Positions 21,252 to 32,166 of a stretch of DNA of 64,000 nucleotides are shown one piece after another. Numbering within the stretch: position 1 is the stretch's first letter; each line of letters begins with the position of its first letter. The stretch is from a bacterium (lineage in GTDB: Bacteria; Pseudomonadota; Gammaproteobacteria; Burkholderiales; Burkholderiaceae_C): positions 62,001 through 126,000 of the forward strand of contig JAVBXK010000011.1 of NCBI GenBank assembly GCA_030824555.1, in the 5' to 3' direction. Below the pieces are notes generated by a model that saw nothing but the letters and a program-made list of their open reading frames with translations, ran no database searches and was not told the DNA's origin. Made by a program: the position numbers and the translations under genes.

Positions 21252-24200
21252 GCGGAGGTTTGCAAACCGGCGGATGTGGGGCTGGCGGTGGCGGCAGCGG
21301 GCACTTGCACGATGAAACTGGCCACATAGTCGCGCTGGTAGACGAGGCTGTGGCGTTCGGTGAGAAGGTCTCCCCAGCGATCAACCAGGCGCTGGCCAGC
21401 AGCGAGTATTTCGTTGAGCTTGTCTGGGCTGTCGGGCAGGCCCCGGGTGCGGGATTCGTGGTGGATGCCTGTCACGTCGCTGGCTTGGACGATGCGGTAG
21501 CCCAGGCGGCGAACATGGAGGCAATAGTCCACGTCGTTGAAGGAGATGGCAAACCGTTCATCGAAGCCGCCACATTGGTTGAACACGCTCATGGGGGTGA
21601 GCATGCAGGCGCCTGTGACGGCCGAGACGTTGCGCGGCATGCGCAGGCCTGCACATTGTTCGCTGTTTCTGATGTTGTGGGCAGCCTGGCGGGGGTTGGT
21701 GGTGGTGACGATGCCATCGTGCTGTATGCCGCCACCGTCTTGCGGTGCGTACATGAGCCGCATGCCGACCGCGCCGATGGCGGGGCCGAGCGTGAGGTAG
21801 CGCGCGAGTTGTTGCAGGGTGTCGGGCGCGGCCCATTCGACATCGTCGTTGAGGAACAGCACCCATGGGGTGGTGCATTGGCGCGCTGCGGCATTGTTGA
21901 GTGCAGCCCAGTTGAAGGGCCTGTTGTCGTGCACCACGCGGGCGTTGGGCCAGCTGGCCACTTCGCTGAGCAGGCGGTGGGTGTGGGCGTCAGCGGGGTC
22001 AACGCGGTTGGCCACCAGGTGAATGTGCAACTGCGGGTAGGTGCTGGCCTGCAACGACGCCAGCAGGCGTTGCAGGTCGCTGGGGTTGCTGTGGGTCAGC
22101 ACCACTGCCGTGAGGGGTTGCAAGGGGGCTGCCCAGGTGTGCCTCACGCCGGGTCCACCTTCGGTGGGAAAGTGGTTGGCAATGTGTGTGGCACCCAGGC
22201 GCTGAAGGTGGTTTTGGGTTGCCGTGAGTGCCGCTTGCAGCACGTAGGGTTTGGAGGCGAGCGAGTAGGCCGTGGACGTTTCGCTGGCGCGCCAGTCGTA
22301 CAGCGATTGCGGAATGTGCCCCACGTTCAGGTTGGGCAACGATGCGAGGCGCAACCACATGTCCCAGTCCTGGCACCCGTCGAGGCCCGGGGTCAGCCCC
22401 CCGATCGCATCGAACACGTCGCGCCGCACGAGGCTCAGGTGGTTCATATAGCTCAGGTGCAGCAGGGTTTCGGGCGACCAGGCGGGTTTGCAAAAGGTGT
22501 TGATGCGCTGACCGTTGCGGTCGACGGTGTCGCTGTCGGTGTAGAGGGCTTGCAGCCCGGGTTGCTGGTGAATGGCTTTGACGGCTTCGAGCAGGGCATC
22601 GGGGTGCAGCCTGTCGTCGTGGTCGACGAAGGTGATCCACTGCCCCGTTGCGTGGGTGTAAGCGCTTGTGGTGGCGGCGACGATGCCCTGACGATGGGTG
22701 TGCGTGTGCAGCTTGATGCGGGTGTCGCTGCCAGCCAGGTGCTGGAGCATGCGGCAAATGGTTGGCGAGGTGCTGGCGTCGTCAGCCAGACAAAGCTCCC
22801 AATGGGGGTAACTTTGTTGCAGCACAGAGTGAATGGCTTCGGTCAGGAAGTTGGGCTCTGGGTCGCACACGGGCATGAGCACGGTGACCAGGGGACCGAT
22901 GTGGCTCATGGTGAGGCCGAGCAACCGGGGCCAGGGGGCCAGGCCGGGTGTGGCGGGGACCAGCTGATCTGCCCACAGATGCTGTTCAAGCTGCTGACGA
23001 TGCAGTTCTTCTAGCTGGGTTTGCTGCGTGGCGCTGGTTTGCTCCAGTGCCGCATGGCGGGCTTGCAGGTCGGCAAGCTGTGAACGTGTGCTTTCGGCAA
23101 ACTGCTGAAAGACATAGAACTGCTTGAAGGTGAGTTGGTCGAAGAGCTTCTTGCACACCACGGGTGTCCACGCCAGGTAGCCTTTGTGGTGGTGCAGGTC
23201 GTTGATGTCGCTGGATTGGTTGGGGTCGGGGTAGAGGCGGTATTCGGCAACAGTGGCATCTACACGGCGGAATTGCCAGCCATCGAGCTCGGCGCGCAGC
23301 AAAAAGTCCCAGTCTTCGTAGGCAGCAAGGGCTTCGTCAAAACGGATTTGCCTGGCCCTGCGCAAGCGGCACACATAGGTGTGCAGCGGGATGTGATTGC
23401 CCAGCATGAGCCTGCCTTCACGATAAGGCTCGGTGTTGACCTGTTCACGGCCTTGTACCTGAACCGTGGCCCCATGGCGGGTGCACACCACACGCTCGTA
23501 ATTGCCGTAGGCGAGGTCGAGCAGGGGGTCCGACTGGAGTTCGGTGATGAGTGTGGACACATGGTGGCTTTGCCATACATCGTCTTGGTCCAGAAACGCC
23601 AGGTATTCGCCACTGGCGTGCGCCAGGCCCAGGTTGAGGTTAGCCGAGCGGCCACCCGGACCCCGGAGCACGTGGGCCATAAGGCCAGGCGCCAGACTGG
23701 GTGGCGGCGCCTCGCCATGCCAGATGACCCAGACTTCGAGTTGGTCGTATTCCTGTTCTTCGATGCTGCGCAGGGCGTGGGCGAGCAGTTCGTGGTCATC
23801 CGCGCGGACGATGACCGACACCAGGGGCTGGTGCTCGAAGAAGTTTTGAGGGCTGCCATCCCACTGGTAACTCAGGTAGCCCTCGGCGGCATCGCAACCC
23901 GCCGATGCGCCACGCAATGCGCACAGGCCGGTGATCCACTGCAGGTAATTGAAGCTGGGTAACTGCGAGGCATGCATGGCCATGGCATCGAGCTTGGTGC
24001 TGAGGGCAACGGGCTCGAAATGGTTGCATTGGGCAAGGGGCGTGGTGGTTTCGTAAAACATGAGCACGCCAGCCCATTGACCCATGATCGCACTGAGCAC
24101 GCCACGGGTGAGGCGGCGGTGGTCCGGGTGGGCCTCTGTCGGGCTGGGCAAGGCTATGTGCGAGGGGTTGAACTCTCTCACCAGTTGCAGGTAGCGTGCC

Positions 24201-24442
24201 CTGATGTCCAACCCCATGGGAAGGGCCCCGTCGGGATATCGCCAAAAATGGGCGTCAGGCAGGCCAAGGTACGACAGCGCAGCTTGGGTTTCGCGTTCAC
24301 GAACTGCAGGGGCAGCGGCCAGCTGGCCATCGGTGATGACGACGACGCGAACGCCGCCGCCGCTCTGAGCTGTGCGAAGCATGAGGCCGGTGCAGCCCAG
24401 TATGTCGTCGTCGGGGTGGGGGGCCAGTACCAGAAGGCGCAT
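21248..24442 (-). CDS. multidomain PIG-L deacetylase + three GT2 glycosyltransferase domains
   Basis: PIG-L (LVLAPHPDDDILGCTGL, EAHPDHRRL); GT2 cores PLVSVIVRADD...FLDQDDVW, PLVTVLMPVCDPEPNFLTEAIHSVLQQSYPHWELCLADDAS...FVDHDDRLHPDALL, LTAVVLTHSNPSDLQRLLASL...FLNDDVEW; coiled-coil-like linker. Confidence 0.88.
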   Translation of the reverse strand: MRLLVLAPHPDDDILGCTGLMLRTAQSGGGVRVVVITDGQLAAAPAVRERETQAALSYLGLPDAHFWRYPDGALPMGLDIRARYLQLVREFNPSHIALPSPTEAHPDHRRLTRGVLSAIMGQWAGVLMFYETTTPLAQCNHFEPVALSTKLDAMAMHASQLPSFNYLQWITGLCALRGASAGCDAAEGYLSYQWDGSPQNFFEHQPLVSVIVRADDHELLAHALRSIEEQEYDQLEVWVIWHGEAPPPSLAPGLMAHVLRGPGGRSANLNLGLAHASGEYLAFLDQDDVWQSHHVSTLITELQSDPLLDLAYGNYERVVCTRHGATVQVQGREQVNTEPYREGRLMLGNHIPLHTYVCRLRRARQIRFDEALAAYEDWDFLLRAELDGWQFRRVDATVAEYRLYPDPNQSSDINDLHHHKGYLAWTPVVCKKLFDQLTFKQFYVFQQFAESTRSQLADLQARHAALEQTSATQQTQLEELHRQQLEQHLWADQLVPATPGLAPWPRLLGLTMSHIGPLVTVLMPVCDPEPNFLTEAIHSVLQQSYPHWELCLADDASTSPTICRMLQHLAGSDTRIKLHTHTHRQGIVAATTSAYTHATGQWITFVDHDDRLHPDALLEAVKAIHQQPGLQALYTDSDTVDRNGQRINTFCKPAWSPETLLHLSYMNHLSLVRRDVFDAIGGLTPGLDGCQDWDMWLRLASLPNLNVGHIPQSLYDWRASETSTAYSLASKPYVLQAALTATQNHLQRLGATHIANHFPTEGGPGVRHTWAAPLQPLTAVVLTHSNPSDLQRLLASLQASTYPQLHIHLVANRVDPADAHTHRLLSEVASWPNARVVHDNRPFNWAALNNAAARQCTTPWVLFLNDDVEWAAPDTLQQLARYLTLGPAIGAVGMRLMYAPQDGGGIQHDGIVTTTNPRQAAHNIRNSEQCAGLRMPRNVSAVTGACMLTPMSVFNQCGGFDERFAISFNDVDYCLHVRRLGYRIVQASDVTGIHHESRTRGLPDSPDKLNEILAAGQRLVDRWGDLLTERHSLVYQRDYVASFIVQVPAAATASPTSAGLQTSA

Positions 24443-24460
24443 GGGCGTGGGGCCGCTTTG

Positions 24461-25069
24461 TCAGGGTGAGTGAGGGAACATGGCGGAGCTCAAGGGTGCC
24501 AAGCGTTGCAGCAGCTTGCGGGTGGTGCCGTCGCTCCATTCGGAGGCCAGAAGGGCATACCGCAGCAGGTCTTGCCGGGTACCGTCGGGGGCAAGCATCT
24601 CCAGCCTGAGAACCGCTTCGAGTGGAATGTCCAGAGACTTGAGCAGCCGGATGGCCTGGGTATTGGCAGGCGACACGCAAAACACCACTTTGTGCAGGTT
24701 TGCAAATGCAGTTTCAAGCACCCAATGCAGTGCCTCAAGGGTGATTCTGGTGCCCTGACGGTGAAACATGCCCATGGACAGCTCGGCTTTCAGATTGGTG
24801 CTGTCTATGGCGCCGAGGCAAATGAACCCCACAGGCTGCAGGCGGTGAGCCGAAACGATGAGGGCTTCGATTTCTGGCCGGGGAGACAGCTTGGTGAGCC
24901 ATTCGTTGCGCTCGACCAAGCTGTTGATGGCGTGCTCTTCAGGCTTGTACCAAGGCCGATAAGCAGTCAGAACCGCCTTCACCTCCGCAAGGGGGTAGAG
25001 TTCTCGGATGTGCTGGGATGTCAGCTCTTGAAGGTGGCAATGCCGACCTGCAAAGAGAGTGGTGCTCAA
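24461..25069 (-). CDS. GNAT family N-acetyltransferase
   Basis: VGFICLGAIDS...GMFHRQGTRITLEALHWVLETAFANLHKVVFCVSPANTQAIRLLKSL. Confidence 0.75.
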   Translation of the reverse strand: MSTTLFAGRHCHLQELTSQHIRELYPLAEVKAVLTAYRPWYKPEEHAINSLVERNEWLTKLSPRPEIEALIVSAHRLQPVGFICLGAIDSTNLKAELSMGMFHRQGTRITLEALHWVLETAFANLHKVVFCVSPANTQAIRLLKSLDIPLEAVLRLEMLAPDGTRQDLLRYALLASEWSDGTTRKLLQRLAPLSSAMFPHSP

Positions 25070-25090
25070 AACGGCTCTGGCCCGTGGCCG

Positions 25091-25693
25091 TCAGTACACG
25101 ATCTGGCCATGTGGCCCAAAACTGGAGCAGGTGTTGACGGAAACCACATCGAGTTCGGAGACCTTGGCCTGACTCCAACTGACCGTACCAGCTGGAAACA
25201 CAATGGTCTGCATGTAGAACTTGGCGCCGTTGGTCAGGGCGTAGCCCTGGGAGGCCAGGATGCTGAGGTCGATGGCCACGGTGGCAGAAACCGATTCGCT
25301 GCCATTGGCGCCGATGGAGAGCGCTTTGGGAATGAACAGGTTCTGGGTACCAATTTTCAAATTGGGGTGGAAATTCTGGTTGCCGCCAAGGTTGGTGGAA
25401 GTGATGACATAAACCAGGTCCCTGTCGTTGAGGCCTGTCAGGACCACGCCGAGTTTGCTTGCGATGGCCCCGTTGAGGCTGCACACCGTTGCAGCACCGT
25501 CGTAAACCGGAGAAGACCCCAGCGAGTTCAGCTCTACAGCTTGGGTCACGGGCAGTTGAACCTGCGTGACTTGGTCGGTGATGACGGTGTAGAGAGACGG
25601 CGTCCAGGTTTGGACGGCCTCGGCGTTGCTCATCAAAAACGGCAGTGTTGCGGCCTTGCCGGTCATCAACAGTCTGGAAAATTTGCTTGCCAT
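25091..25693 (-). CDS. hypothetical ~200-aa beta-rich protein (unknown)
   Basis: ORF from MASKFSRLLMTGKAATLPFLMSN; same strand and tightly linked to the glyco/acetyl-transferase genes. Confidence 0.6.
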   Translation of the reverse strand: MASKFSRLLMTGKAATLPFLMSNAEAVQTWTPSLYTVITDQVTQVQLPVTQAVELNSLGSSPVYDGAATVCSLNGAIASKLGVVLTGLNDRDLVYVITSTNLGGNQNFHPNLKIGTQNLFIPKALSIGANGSESVSATVAIDLSILASQGYALTNGAKFYMQTIVFPAGTVSWSQAKVSELDVVSVNTCSSFGPHGQIVY

Positions 25694-25944
25694 GTGCCAC
25701 TCCCAAGTTACGGACTTGAGATTTTCTGTCAAATGAGACCGTTTGACGTCACTATTTTCAAGCTTGATGCACAAATACAGCCATAGACACTTGGCGCAGG
25801 CCACGCAGGGGCACCCCGGCAACAGGCAAACGTGCGTGCGGGCAACGAATGGGGCGGGATGGCGCAATCACCTTCATGCAACAGGGCGATGCGCTGGGCC
25901 TGCCGCGGGCCAATCTGGTGGTGGGTGTTTCAATATTGAAAAAA

Positions 25945-25986
25945 GTAGCAAACTGTTGAATATTTAAAAGCGCTGAAAGCAAATTT
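25945..25986 (+). repeat. RTAGC-N20-GCG element copy 3
   Basis: GTAGCAAACTGTTGAATATTTAAAAGCGCTGAAAGCAAATTT. Confidence 0.65.
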
Positions 25987-25991
25987 CATCA

Positions 25992-26321
25992 ATGAATACT
26001 CTGACCAAATCGTATCTGAGCGCCATCGAAGCACCTTCGCGGGCCGAGGTGGATGCCCTGCCAGGCCTCACCCTGCTGGAATTTGGTACCGGCTGGTGCC
26101 GCCATTGCCGTGCCGCTCAGCCCGCGCTGGCCGAAGCGCTGACGCCACACGCGCAGCTGCGCCACATCAAGGTGGAAGACGGGCCAGGGCACAAGCTGGG
26201 CCGCAGCTTTGGCGTCAAGCTGTGGCCCACGCTGTTGCTGCTGCGCGACGGGCAGGAGGTGGGGCGCTTGGTGCGGCCCACGGAAGTGGCCGAGATGGCT
26301 GCTGCATTGAATGCGGCGTAG
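25992..26321 (+). CDS. thioredoxin family protein
   Basis: LLEFGTGWCRHCRAAQPALAEAL (WCRHC), VKLWPTLLLLRDGQEVGRLVRP. Confidence 0.9.
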   Translation: MNTLTKSYLSAIEAPSRAEVDALPGLTLLEFGTGWCRHCRAAQPALAEALTPHAQLRHIKVEDGPGHKLGRSFGVKLWPTLLLLRDGQEVGRLVRPTEVAEMAAALNAA

Positions 26322-26378
26322 CGCTGCCACGGTGCCCGCGACAATCGGCACGCCGGGCAACCCGCTGAAACCACCAAA

Positions 26379-27527
26379 ATGACCCTCAACGTCCCCACCA
26401 TGCTTGCGATGATCGTCATCACCAATCTGGTGATGACGATCGCCTTGTGGGTCGTTGCCTATGGGCGGGAGATTCCGGGCCTCAAATCGCTGGCCTGGGG
26501 CATGTTTGCCAACACAGGCATCTATGCGCTGTATGGGCTGCAGGGCACCATTTCGGAATGGCTGGCCGTCAGCCTGCCCAACACCCTGGGTTCGCTGGTG
26601 GTGGTGCTTTTTTTGCGCGCCGCACTTCAGTTGCGGGGGGCGCAGCTGTCCAGGGTGTGGACGCTGTTGCCACTGCTGGCAGTGTTCCTGGCCAGCACCT
26701 TGCTGCTGGAGCACCGGGCCGCCCGCATCATTGTGGTCAATGCCGTGCTGGCTTGCCAAGAAGGGTCGGTCCTGTGGGCCTTGCTGCGCCACGGGGGCAT
26801 TGGCATCGGCCGTGGGCGCCACATCCTGGCCGCCAGCACCACGCTGCTGATGCTGATGTTTGCCTTCCGCAGCCTGGCCGTTGCCCTGGGGTGGCTGCCT
26901 GCCACGCCGGTGGTGGTGGGCGGTGTCCTGCCCACGGTGACGTACCTGGTGACCTATTTGGCGGTGGTGTTCATTGCGTTCGGCTTCGTCCTCGTAGCGA
27001 CCGAACTGACCGCAGAACAGAATCGTCGCCTGGCCATGGAAGATGCACTGACCTGCCTGCCCAACCGCCGCGCCGTGCTCGAAGCCCTGGCCCGGCACTG
27101 TTCGGCGGCGCAACGCAATGCACGGCCACTGACCGTGCTGCTGCTGGACATCGACCACTTCAAACAGGTGAACGACCACCACGGCCACCCGGCCGGGGAC
27201 GAGGTGCTGCAGCGCATTGCACACACCATCCGCCAGCGCCTGCGTGCGCAGGACATGGCAGGCCGCTTTGGTGGCGAAGAATTTCTGGTGCTGCTGCCCG
27301 AGACTGCCCCAGAGGGCGGCCTGACCTTGGCCGAAGCCCTGCGCGAAGCCGTTGCCACCACCACCATCGTGATCGGCGACAAGGTGCTGCAGGTCACGGC
27401 CAGCATCGGCCTGTATGGCACCGAGGTGTGCACGGCCGACCACAACGGGGACCTGCTGGTTCGCGGTGCCGATGCCGCGCTGTATGCCGCCAAGGCAGGC
27501 GGGCGAAACCGGACGGTGATGGGCTGA
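26379..27527 (+). CDS. GGDEF diguanylate cyclase with N-terminal membrane domain
   Basis: DALTCLPNRRAVLEAL; GRFGGEEFLVLLP; multiple TM helices. Confidence 0.94.
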   Translation: MTLNVPTMLAMIVITNLVMTIALWVVAYGREIPGLKSLAWGMFANTGIYALYGLQGTISEWLAVSLPNTLGSLVVVLFLRAALQLRGAQLSRVWTLLPLLAVFLASTLLLEHRAARIIVVNAVLACQEGSVLWALLRHGGIGIGRGRHILAASTTLLMLMFAFRSLAVALGWLPATPVVVGGVLPTVTYLVTYLAVVFIAFGFVLVATELTAEQNRRLAMEDALTCLPNRRAVLEALARHCSAAQRNARPLTVLLLDIDHFKQVNDHHGHPAGDEVLQRIAHTIRQRLRAQDMAGRFGGEEFLVLLPETAPEGGLTLAEALREAVATTTIVIGDKVLQVTASIGLYGTEVCTADHNGDLLVRGADAALYAAKAGGRNRTVMG

Positions 27528-27678
27528 GAAGTGTCGCCCACGCAGCGGCTGGGTGAGTGGTCTGCCACGTGGCGATATCGAAGGGCAACATTGAAACAAT
27601 TCCCCGCAGCAGTTTGGGGAAACGCTTCACTCTCCCCCTCAGCTCCCTTCGCAGGTCATGGTCTGAATCTCTGAATAC

Positions 27679-27724
27679 ATAGCAGTCAGTAGCCGTTGAA
27701 TATGCGGTAAGTCCACTTTTTATT
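27679..27724 (+). repeat. RTAGC-N20-GCG element copy 4
   Basis: ATAGCAGTCAGTAGCCGTTGAATATGCGGTAAGTCCACTTTTTATT. Confidence 0.65.
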
Positions 27725-27771
27725 CAAAGTTTCAGGTCGGCCCACCTCCCTCGCAGGCCAGCCCTTTCCCC

Positions 27772-28674
27772 TCACAGCTCCGTGCGCAGCTGCCACAGCT
27801 CGGGGAACAGCACCACGTCCAGCATCTTGCGCAGGTAGCCCACGCCGCTGGTGCCGCCGCTGCCGCGCTTGAAGCCGATGACGCGTTCCACTGTGGTCAC
27901 GTGGCGGAAGCGCCAGAGGCGGAAGGCGTCTTCGATGTCGGCCAGTTTTTCGCCCAGTTGGTACAGCGCCCAGTGGCGCTCGGGGTCGCGGTAGACCACC
28001 AGCCAGGCGTCTTTCACCTCGCTGCTGGCGGTGTAGGGCTGGGTCCAGTCGCGGTTCAGGTGGCTGGCGGGCAGGCTCAGGCCCTGGCGGGCCATGAGTT
28101 GCAGCGTCAGGTCGTACATGGAGGGTGCTTGGTAGCTGGCCTGCACCGCAGCCAGTCGGTCGGGGTGGTGGGCGTGGGGGCGCAGCATGGCGGCGTTTTT
28201 GTTGCCCAGGCTGAATTCGATGCAGCGGTATTGGTGGCTTTGGAAGCCGCTGGAGTTGTCCAGGTAGGGGCGGATGGCGCTGTACTCGGGCGGTGTCATG
28301 GTGGCCAGCACGTCCCAGGCGTGCACCAGTTGTTCCATGATTTTGCTCACGCGCGACAGCATCTTGAACGCCGGGGGCAGGTCGTCGGCGGCCACATGCT
28401 GCATGGCGGCGTGCAGTTCGTGCAGCAGCAGCTTCATCCACAGCTCGCTGGTCTGGTGCTGCACGATGAACAGCATTTCGTTGTGGTTGGGGCTGCGCGG
28501 GTGCTGGGCGCTGAGGATGGCGTCCAGGCCCAGGTAGTCGCCGTAGCTCATGCTGCGACTGAAGTCGAGCTGGGCGTTTTCGGCGTGGACGATGGCTTCA
28601 GTGCCTTGCGCCTCGGTGGGGCCGCGCACCTGTTCGTGGGTCTGGCCATGCAGGGGGCATTGCGGGGTGGTCAT
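27772..28674 (-). CDS. kynA: tryptophan 2,3-dioxygenase
   Basis: [66 protein letters not shown]. Confidence 0.96.
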   Translation of the reverse strand: MTTPQCPLHGQTHEQVRGPTEAQGTEAIVHAENAQLDFSRSMSYGDYLGLDAILSAQHPRSPNHNEMLFIVQHQTSELWMKLLLHELHAAMQHVAADDLPPAFKMLSRVSKIMEQLVHAWDVLATMTPPEYSAIRPYLDNSSGFQSHQYRCIEFSLGNKNAAMLRPHAHHPDRLAAVQASYQAPSMYDLTLQLMARQGLSLPASHLNRDWTQPYTASSEVKDAWLVVYRDPERHWALYQLGEKLADIEDAFRLWRFRHVTTVERVIGFKRGSGGTSGVGYLRKMLDVVLFPELWQLRTEL

Positions 28675-28688
28675 GGGATGGCGTCCTT

Positions 28689-30080
28689 TCAGGTCACGGC
28701 GTGTTTCTGGTTGAAGCGGGGGTCTTGCCATTCGCCGCTGTCCAGCACCTGGCGCAGGTGTTCCACGGCGTGCCACACGTCTTCGAACCCCAGGTACAGC
28801 GGGGTGAAGCCAAAGCGCAGGATGTCGGGCGTGTGTCCACCCAGGTGCGCATCACCCGCCCGGAAGTCGCCCACCACGCCACGGGCAATTAGCGCCTGCA
28901 CGATGGCGTAGGCACCAGAGCCACTGCCGCCGGGCCGCCCCAAGGCGGTGGCCGCCCCCTCGGGGGGCAGCGCAGCGTGGGGGCTTGGTCCGCGGCTCAA
29001 ACACACTTGCGAGCCGCGGCGGGCGTGGTCCTGCGGCGTGACCAGGGCCAGGCCGTGCCCGGCGCATCGCTGTTCCACCAGCGCAATGAACAGGTCGGTC
29101 AGCGCCAGGCTTTTGGCGCGCAGCGCGGCCATGCCGCCCAGGGGTTCGGCGGCCAGCAGGGTGTGCACGCCGCATTCCAGCGCCGTGAGGCTGAGGATGG
29201 GCTGGGTACCGCACTGGTAGCGGGTGATGCCGGGGGCGGGCTGGTAGTCGGGCGTGAACTGGAAGGGCGCTGCATGGCCCCACCAGCCGGACAGGGGTTG
29301 CCAGAAGCGGTCCACGTGCCGGGGCGCGGCCCACACAAAGGCGGGGGCGCCGGGGCCGCCGTTCAGGTACTTGTAGCCGCAGCCCACGGCAAAGTCGGCT
29401 TGTGCGCCGGTCAGGTCCACGGGCACGGCCCCGGCGCTGTGGGCGAGGTCCCACACGGCCAGTGCGCCCACGGCGTGGGCGGCGGCGGTGATGGCTGCCA
29501 TGTCGTGCATGGCGCCGGTGCGGTAGTTGACGTGTGTGAGCATCAGCACGGCCAGGTCAGACCCGGCTGCGGCAATGTCTGCGGCCACGGCTTCGGGGTG
29601 GCCGTCGTGGTCCATCAGCCGCAGCTCCAGCCCGCGTTCGCGGCACAGACCCTCGGCAATGTAGAGGTCGGTGGGGAAGTTGCTGCGCTCGCTCAGCAGC
29701 ACCTTGCGGGTGGGCGTGCCGGCCTTGGCGGCATCGTCTGCAGCGATGTTCAGCGCCGCGCTCAGCACCTTGAACAGGTTGATGGAGGTGCTGTCGGCGG
29801 CCACCACCTCGCCCGGGCCGGCCCCGATGAGGCGGGCGATCTGGTCGCCCACCTTTTGCGGCAGGGCAAACCAGCCCGCGGTGTTCCAGCTTTGGATGAG
29901 GTCGCGACCCCATTCGGCGGTCACGGCCTGGGCCACGCGGGCCGGGGTGGCCGCAGGCATGGCACCCAGCGAGTTGCCGTCCAGGTAAATGGTGCCGGGT
30001 GGGATGGCAAACTGGTCGCGCAAGGGGTGCAGCGGGTCGGCTTGGTCAAGCGCTTGGCAATGGGCGAGTGTGAGGGTCAT
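28689..30080 (-). CDS. kynU: kynureninase
   Basis: [62 protein letters not shown]. Confidence 0.95.
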   Translation of the reverse strand: MTLTLAHCQALDQADPLHPLRDQFAIPPGTIYLDGNSLGAMPAATPARVAQAVTAEWGRDLIQSWNTAGWFALPQKVGDQIARLIGAGPGEVVAADSTSINLFKVLSAALNIAADDAAKAGTPTRKVLLSERSNFPTDLYIAEGLCRERGLELRLMDHDGHPEAVAADIAAAGSDLAVLMLTHVNYRTGAMHDMAAITAAAHAVGALAVWDLAHSAGAVPVDLTGAQADFAVGCGYKYLNGGPGAPAFVWAAPRHVDRFWQPLSGWWGHAAPFQFTPDYQPAPGITRYQCGTQPILSLTALECGVHTLLAAEPLGGMAALRAKSLALTDLFIALVEQRCAGHGLALVTPQDHARRGSQVCLSRGPSPHAALPPEGAATALGRPGGSGSGAYAIVQALIARGVVGDFRAGDAHLGGHTPDILRFGFTPLYLGFEDVWHAVEHLRQVLDSGEWQDPRFNQKHAVT

Positions 30081-30093
30081 GGTTTCAAAATAA

Positions 30094-30138
30094 GTAGCTG
30101 CTTACGCAACAGGTATATGCGCTAGAGGTTGATTTTTT
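30094..30138 (+). repeat. RTAGC-N20-GCG element copy 5 (between kynU and kynB)
   Basis: GTAGCTGCTTACGCAACAGGTATATGCGCTAGAGGTTGATTTTTT. Confidence 0.75.
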
Positions 30139-30145
30139 ACAAATT

Positions 30146-30835
30146 TCAGCCCAAGGCGCGCAGCACAGCGCGCACGGGGCTGGCGTCGGCGGTGGTCAGC
30201 TTCAGGGGCAGGGCAATCAGCTCGTAGTCGCCTTCGGGCACGTCGTCGAGCACCAGGTTTTCCAGCACGCGCAGGCCACGGCGGCGGATCACCTGGTGGC
30301 TGTCCAGGGTTTTGCTGTCGGCTGGGTCGATGCTGGCGGTGTCAATGCCTACCAGCCGCACGCCTTTGTCGGCCAGCAGTTCGACCGTTTCGGGGGCAAA
30401 GGCGCTCAAGCGCCCGTCCCACTGGTGCTGCGGCATGCGCAGGTAGGTCCGCACCAGCACACGTGGGGGCAGCGGGCGGGTTGGCCCGGCCAGGGCGTGG
30501 GCCAGGTGATGCGGCCACACCAGCGGGCCAGGGGCAATGGCGTGGATCACCCGGCAGAGGCCCAAAAACGGTGTCAGGTCCAGCTCGCCCACGGCTTGGC
30601 CTTCGGCGTCGTAGTGCAACGGGGCATCGGCGTGCGCGCCCAGGTGGGGCGACAGGGTGATGGCGCTCACGTTCACCGGGCAGTCTGGCCCCAGCGTGGC
30701 CACCCAGGTCTGGCTGTACGCCGTGTCGCCAGGGAAAGCGGGGGTGGCTGCGTCAATGGGCGGTGAAATGTCCCACAGCCTGGGGCCTGAGTCTGGGCCG
30801 TTGGTTGCATGGGTGAGGGTGGCGGATGGGGTCAT
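30146..30835 (-). CDS. kynB: arylformamidase (kynurenine formamidase)
   Basis: [50 protein letters not shown]; start could be 30886. Confidence 0.92.
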   Translation of the reverse strand: MTPSATLTHATNGPDSGPRLWDISPPIDAATPAFPGDTAYSQTWVATLGPDCPVNVSAITLSPHLGAHADAPLHYDAEGQAVGELDLTPFLGLCRVIHAIAPGPLVWPHHLAHALAGPTRPLPPRVLVRTYLRMPQHQWDGRLSAFAPETVELLADKGVRLVGIDTASIDPADSKTLDSHQVIRRRGLRVLENLVLDDVPEGDYELIALPLKLTTADASPVRAVLRALG

Positions 30836-31047
30836 GGGCGGCGAAGTTAGCACCGCCCCAAACGGTGTGGTGTCGGTTGGTTGCAACAGGTGTCAAAAAG
30901 GACCCGGTGTCGTGCGATCGGATGGGCTGCGCGGGGGGCAGGTTTCGTTGCCGACCAGGCGTTTGGGGTGCGGTAACATGTTCGGTGGTTCTGCCATCGT
31001 GCTGTCACTGACCAGTGATATGGATTGTTCACAGCGGTGCCGCCTCC

Positions 31048-32166
31048 ATGCAAGCTGACGCACCTCCTTCCACCGCCGCCCCCACACCTTCGGTGCCCGC
31101 AACGGCCTCAATGGGGAGGGGCGTGCCACCTGATCAGGGCATGGGCGCGATGCACGTCGGGTGGGTGCTGGCCGGTGCGCTGGTGGTGTTGGTGGTGATG
31201 TGGGCAATGGCCCAGCGATCCGATTTGGCAGTCACGCGTCTGGCCGGCGATGGCCCCTTGCAGGCTTTGGGCCCGTCTGCCACCCAGGCGCTGTTGCCTT
31301 TGCCCGATGCCCCTGTGGTGCCCGCTGACACAGTGGCTTTGGGGGAGCGCCTGTTTGCCGACAAGCGGTTGTCGGCCGATGGCACCGTGTCGTGCCTGAG
31401 CTGCCACGACCTCAAGGCGGGCGGCGCAGATGGCCTGCCCACTGCCCGAGGCGTGCAGGGCCGAACCGGTACCGTCAACACGCCCACGGTGTTCAACAGC
31501 CACCTGAATTTCGTTCAGTTCTGGGACGGGCGGGCCCGCACACTGGCTGAGCAAGCCGCTGGCCCCATTCAGAACCCACTGGAAATGGCGTCAAACTGGC
31601 CAGACGTGCTGGCCATGCTGCGGGCCGATCCCGTCTATGTGGTGCAGTTTCAGACCAGTTATGGCGGCGACATGTCGCCACAGACGGTGACTGATGCCAT
31701 TGCCACCTACGAAAAAACACTGGTCACCCCCAACAGCCGGTTCGACCGGTATTTGCGTGGCCAGGGTGATGCGCTGACCGCGCTGGAGCTGAAGGGTTAC
31801 CGCTCGTTCCTGGACCTGGGGTGTGCCAGTTGCCACCAGGGTGTGGGCATTGGCGGCAATCTGTTTCAGCCTTTCGGTATCTTCCTGACCCGACCCGTGT
31901 CGGGCGCCGAGCCGCCATCCGATCTGGGGCGCTACAACGTCACCGGGCAGGCTTCAGACAAGGGTGTGTTCAAGGTGCCCAGCCTGCGCAACGTGGCACT
32001 GACGGCCCCCTATTTTCACGACGGATCGGTGCCCACGCTGGAAGAGGCCGTGTGGTGGATGGGGCGGGCGCAGCTGGGCCGTGAGTTGTCGTCAGCCGAC
32101 GTGGCGGCGCTCAGCGCTTTTCTGCGCACGCTCACCGGTGAATGGCGCGGCGGGGGAGGCCGATGA
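31048..32166 (+). CDS. di-haem cytochrome c peroxidase (CCP/MauG family)
   Basis: Two CxxCH motifs (SCLSCHD, CASCHQG); LGERLFADKRLSADGTVSC; VPSLRNVALTAPYFHDGSVPTLEEAV. Confidence 0.93.
   Translation: MQADAPPSTAAPTPSVPATASMGRGVPPDQGMGAMHVGWVLAGALVVLVVMWAMAQRSDLAVTRLAGDGPLQALGPSATQALLPLPDAPVVPADTVALGERLFADKRLSADGTVSCLSCHDLKAGGADGLPTARGVQGRTGTVNTPTVFNSHLNFVQFWDGRARTLAEQAAGPIQNPLEMASNWPDVLAMLRADPVYVVQFQTSYGGDMSPQTVTDAIATYEKTLVTPNSRFDRYLRGQGDALTALELKGYRSFLDLGCASCHQGVGIGGNLFQPFGIFLTRPVSGAEPPSDLGRYNVTGQASDKGVFKVPSLRNVALTAPYFHDGSVPTLEEAVWWMGRAQLGRELSSADVAALSAFLRTLTGEWRGGGGR

Noticed and set aside
21050-23014. 654-aa plus-strand ORF opposite the PIG-L/GT2 gene
   Set aside because: Shadow ORF; composition (V/G/H/A-rich) is typical of antisense to GC-rich coding sequence.
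25760-25944. Possible gene remnant (frame reading RDGAITFMQQGDALGLPRANLVVGVSIL)
   Set aside because: Protein-like but too short and unrecognised; cannot assign a family without a search.
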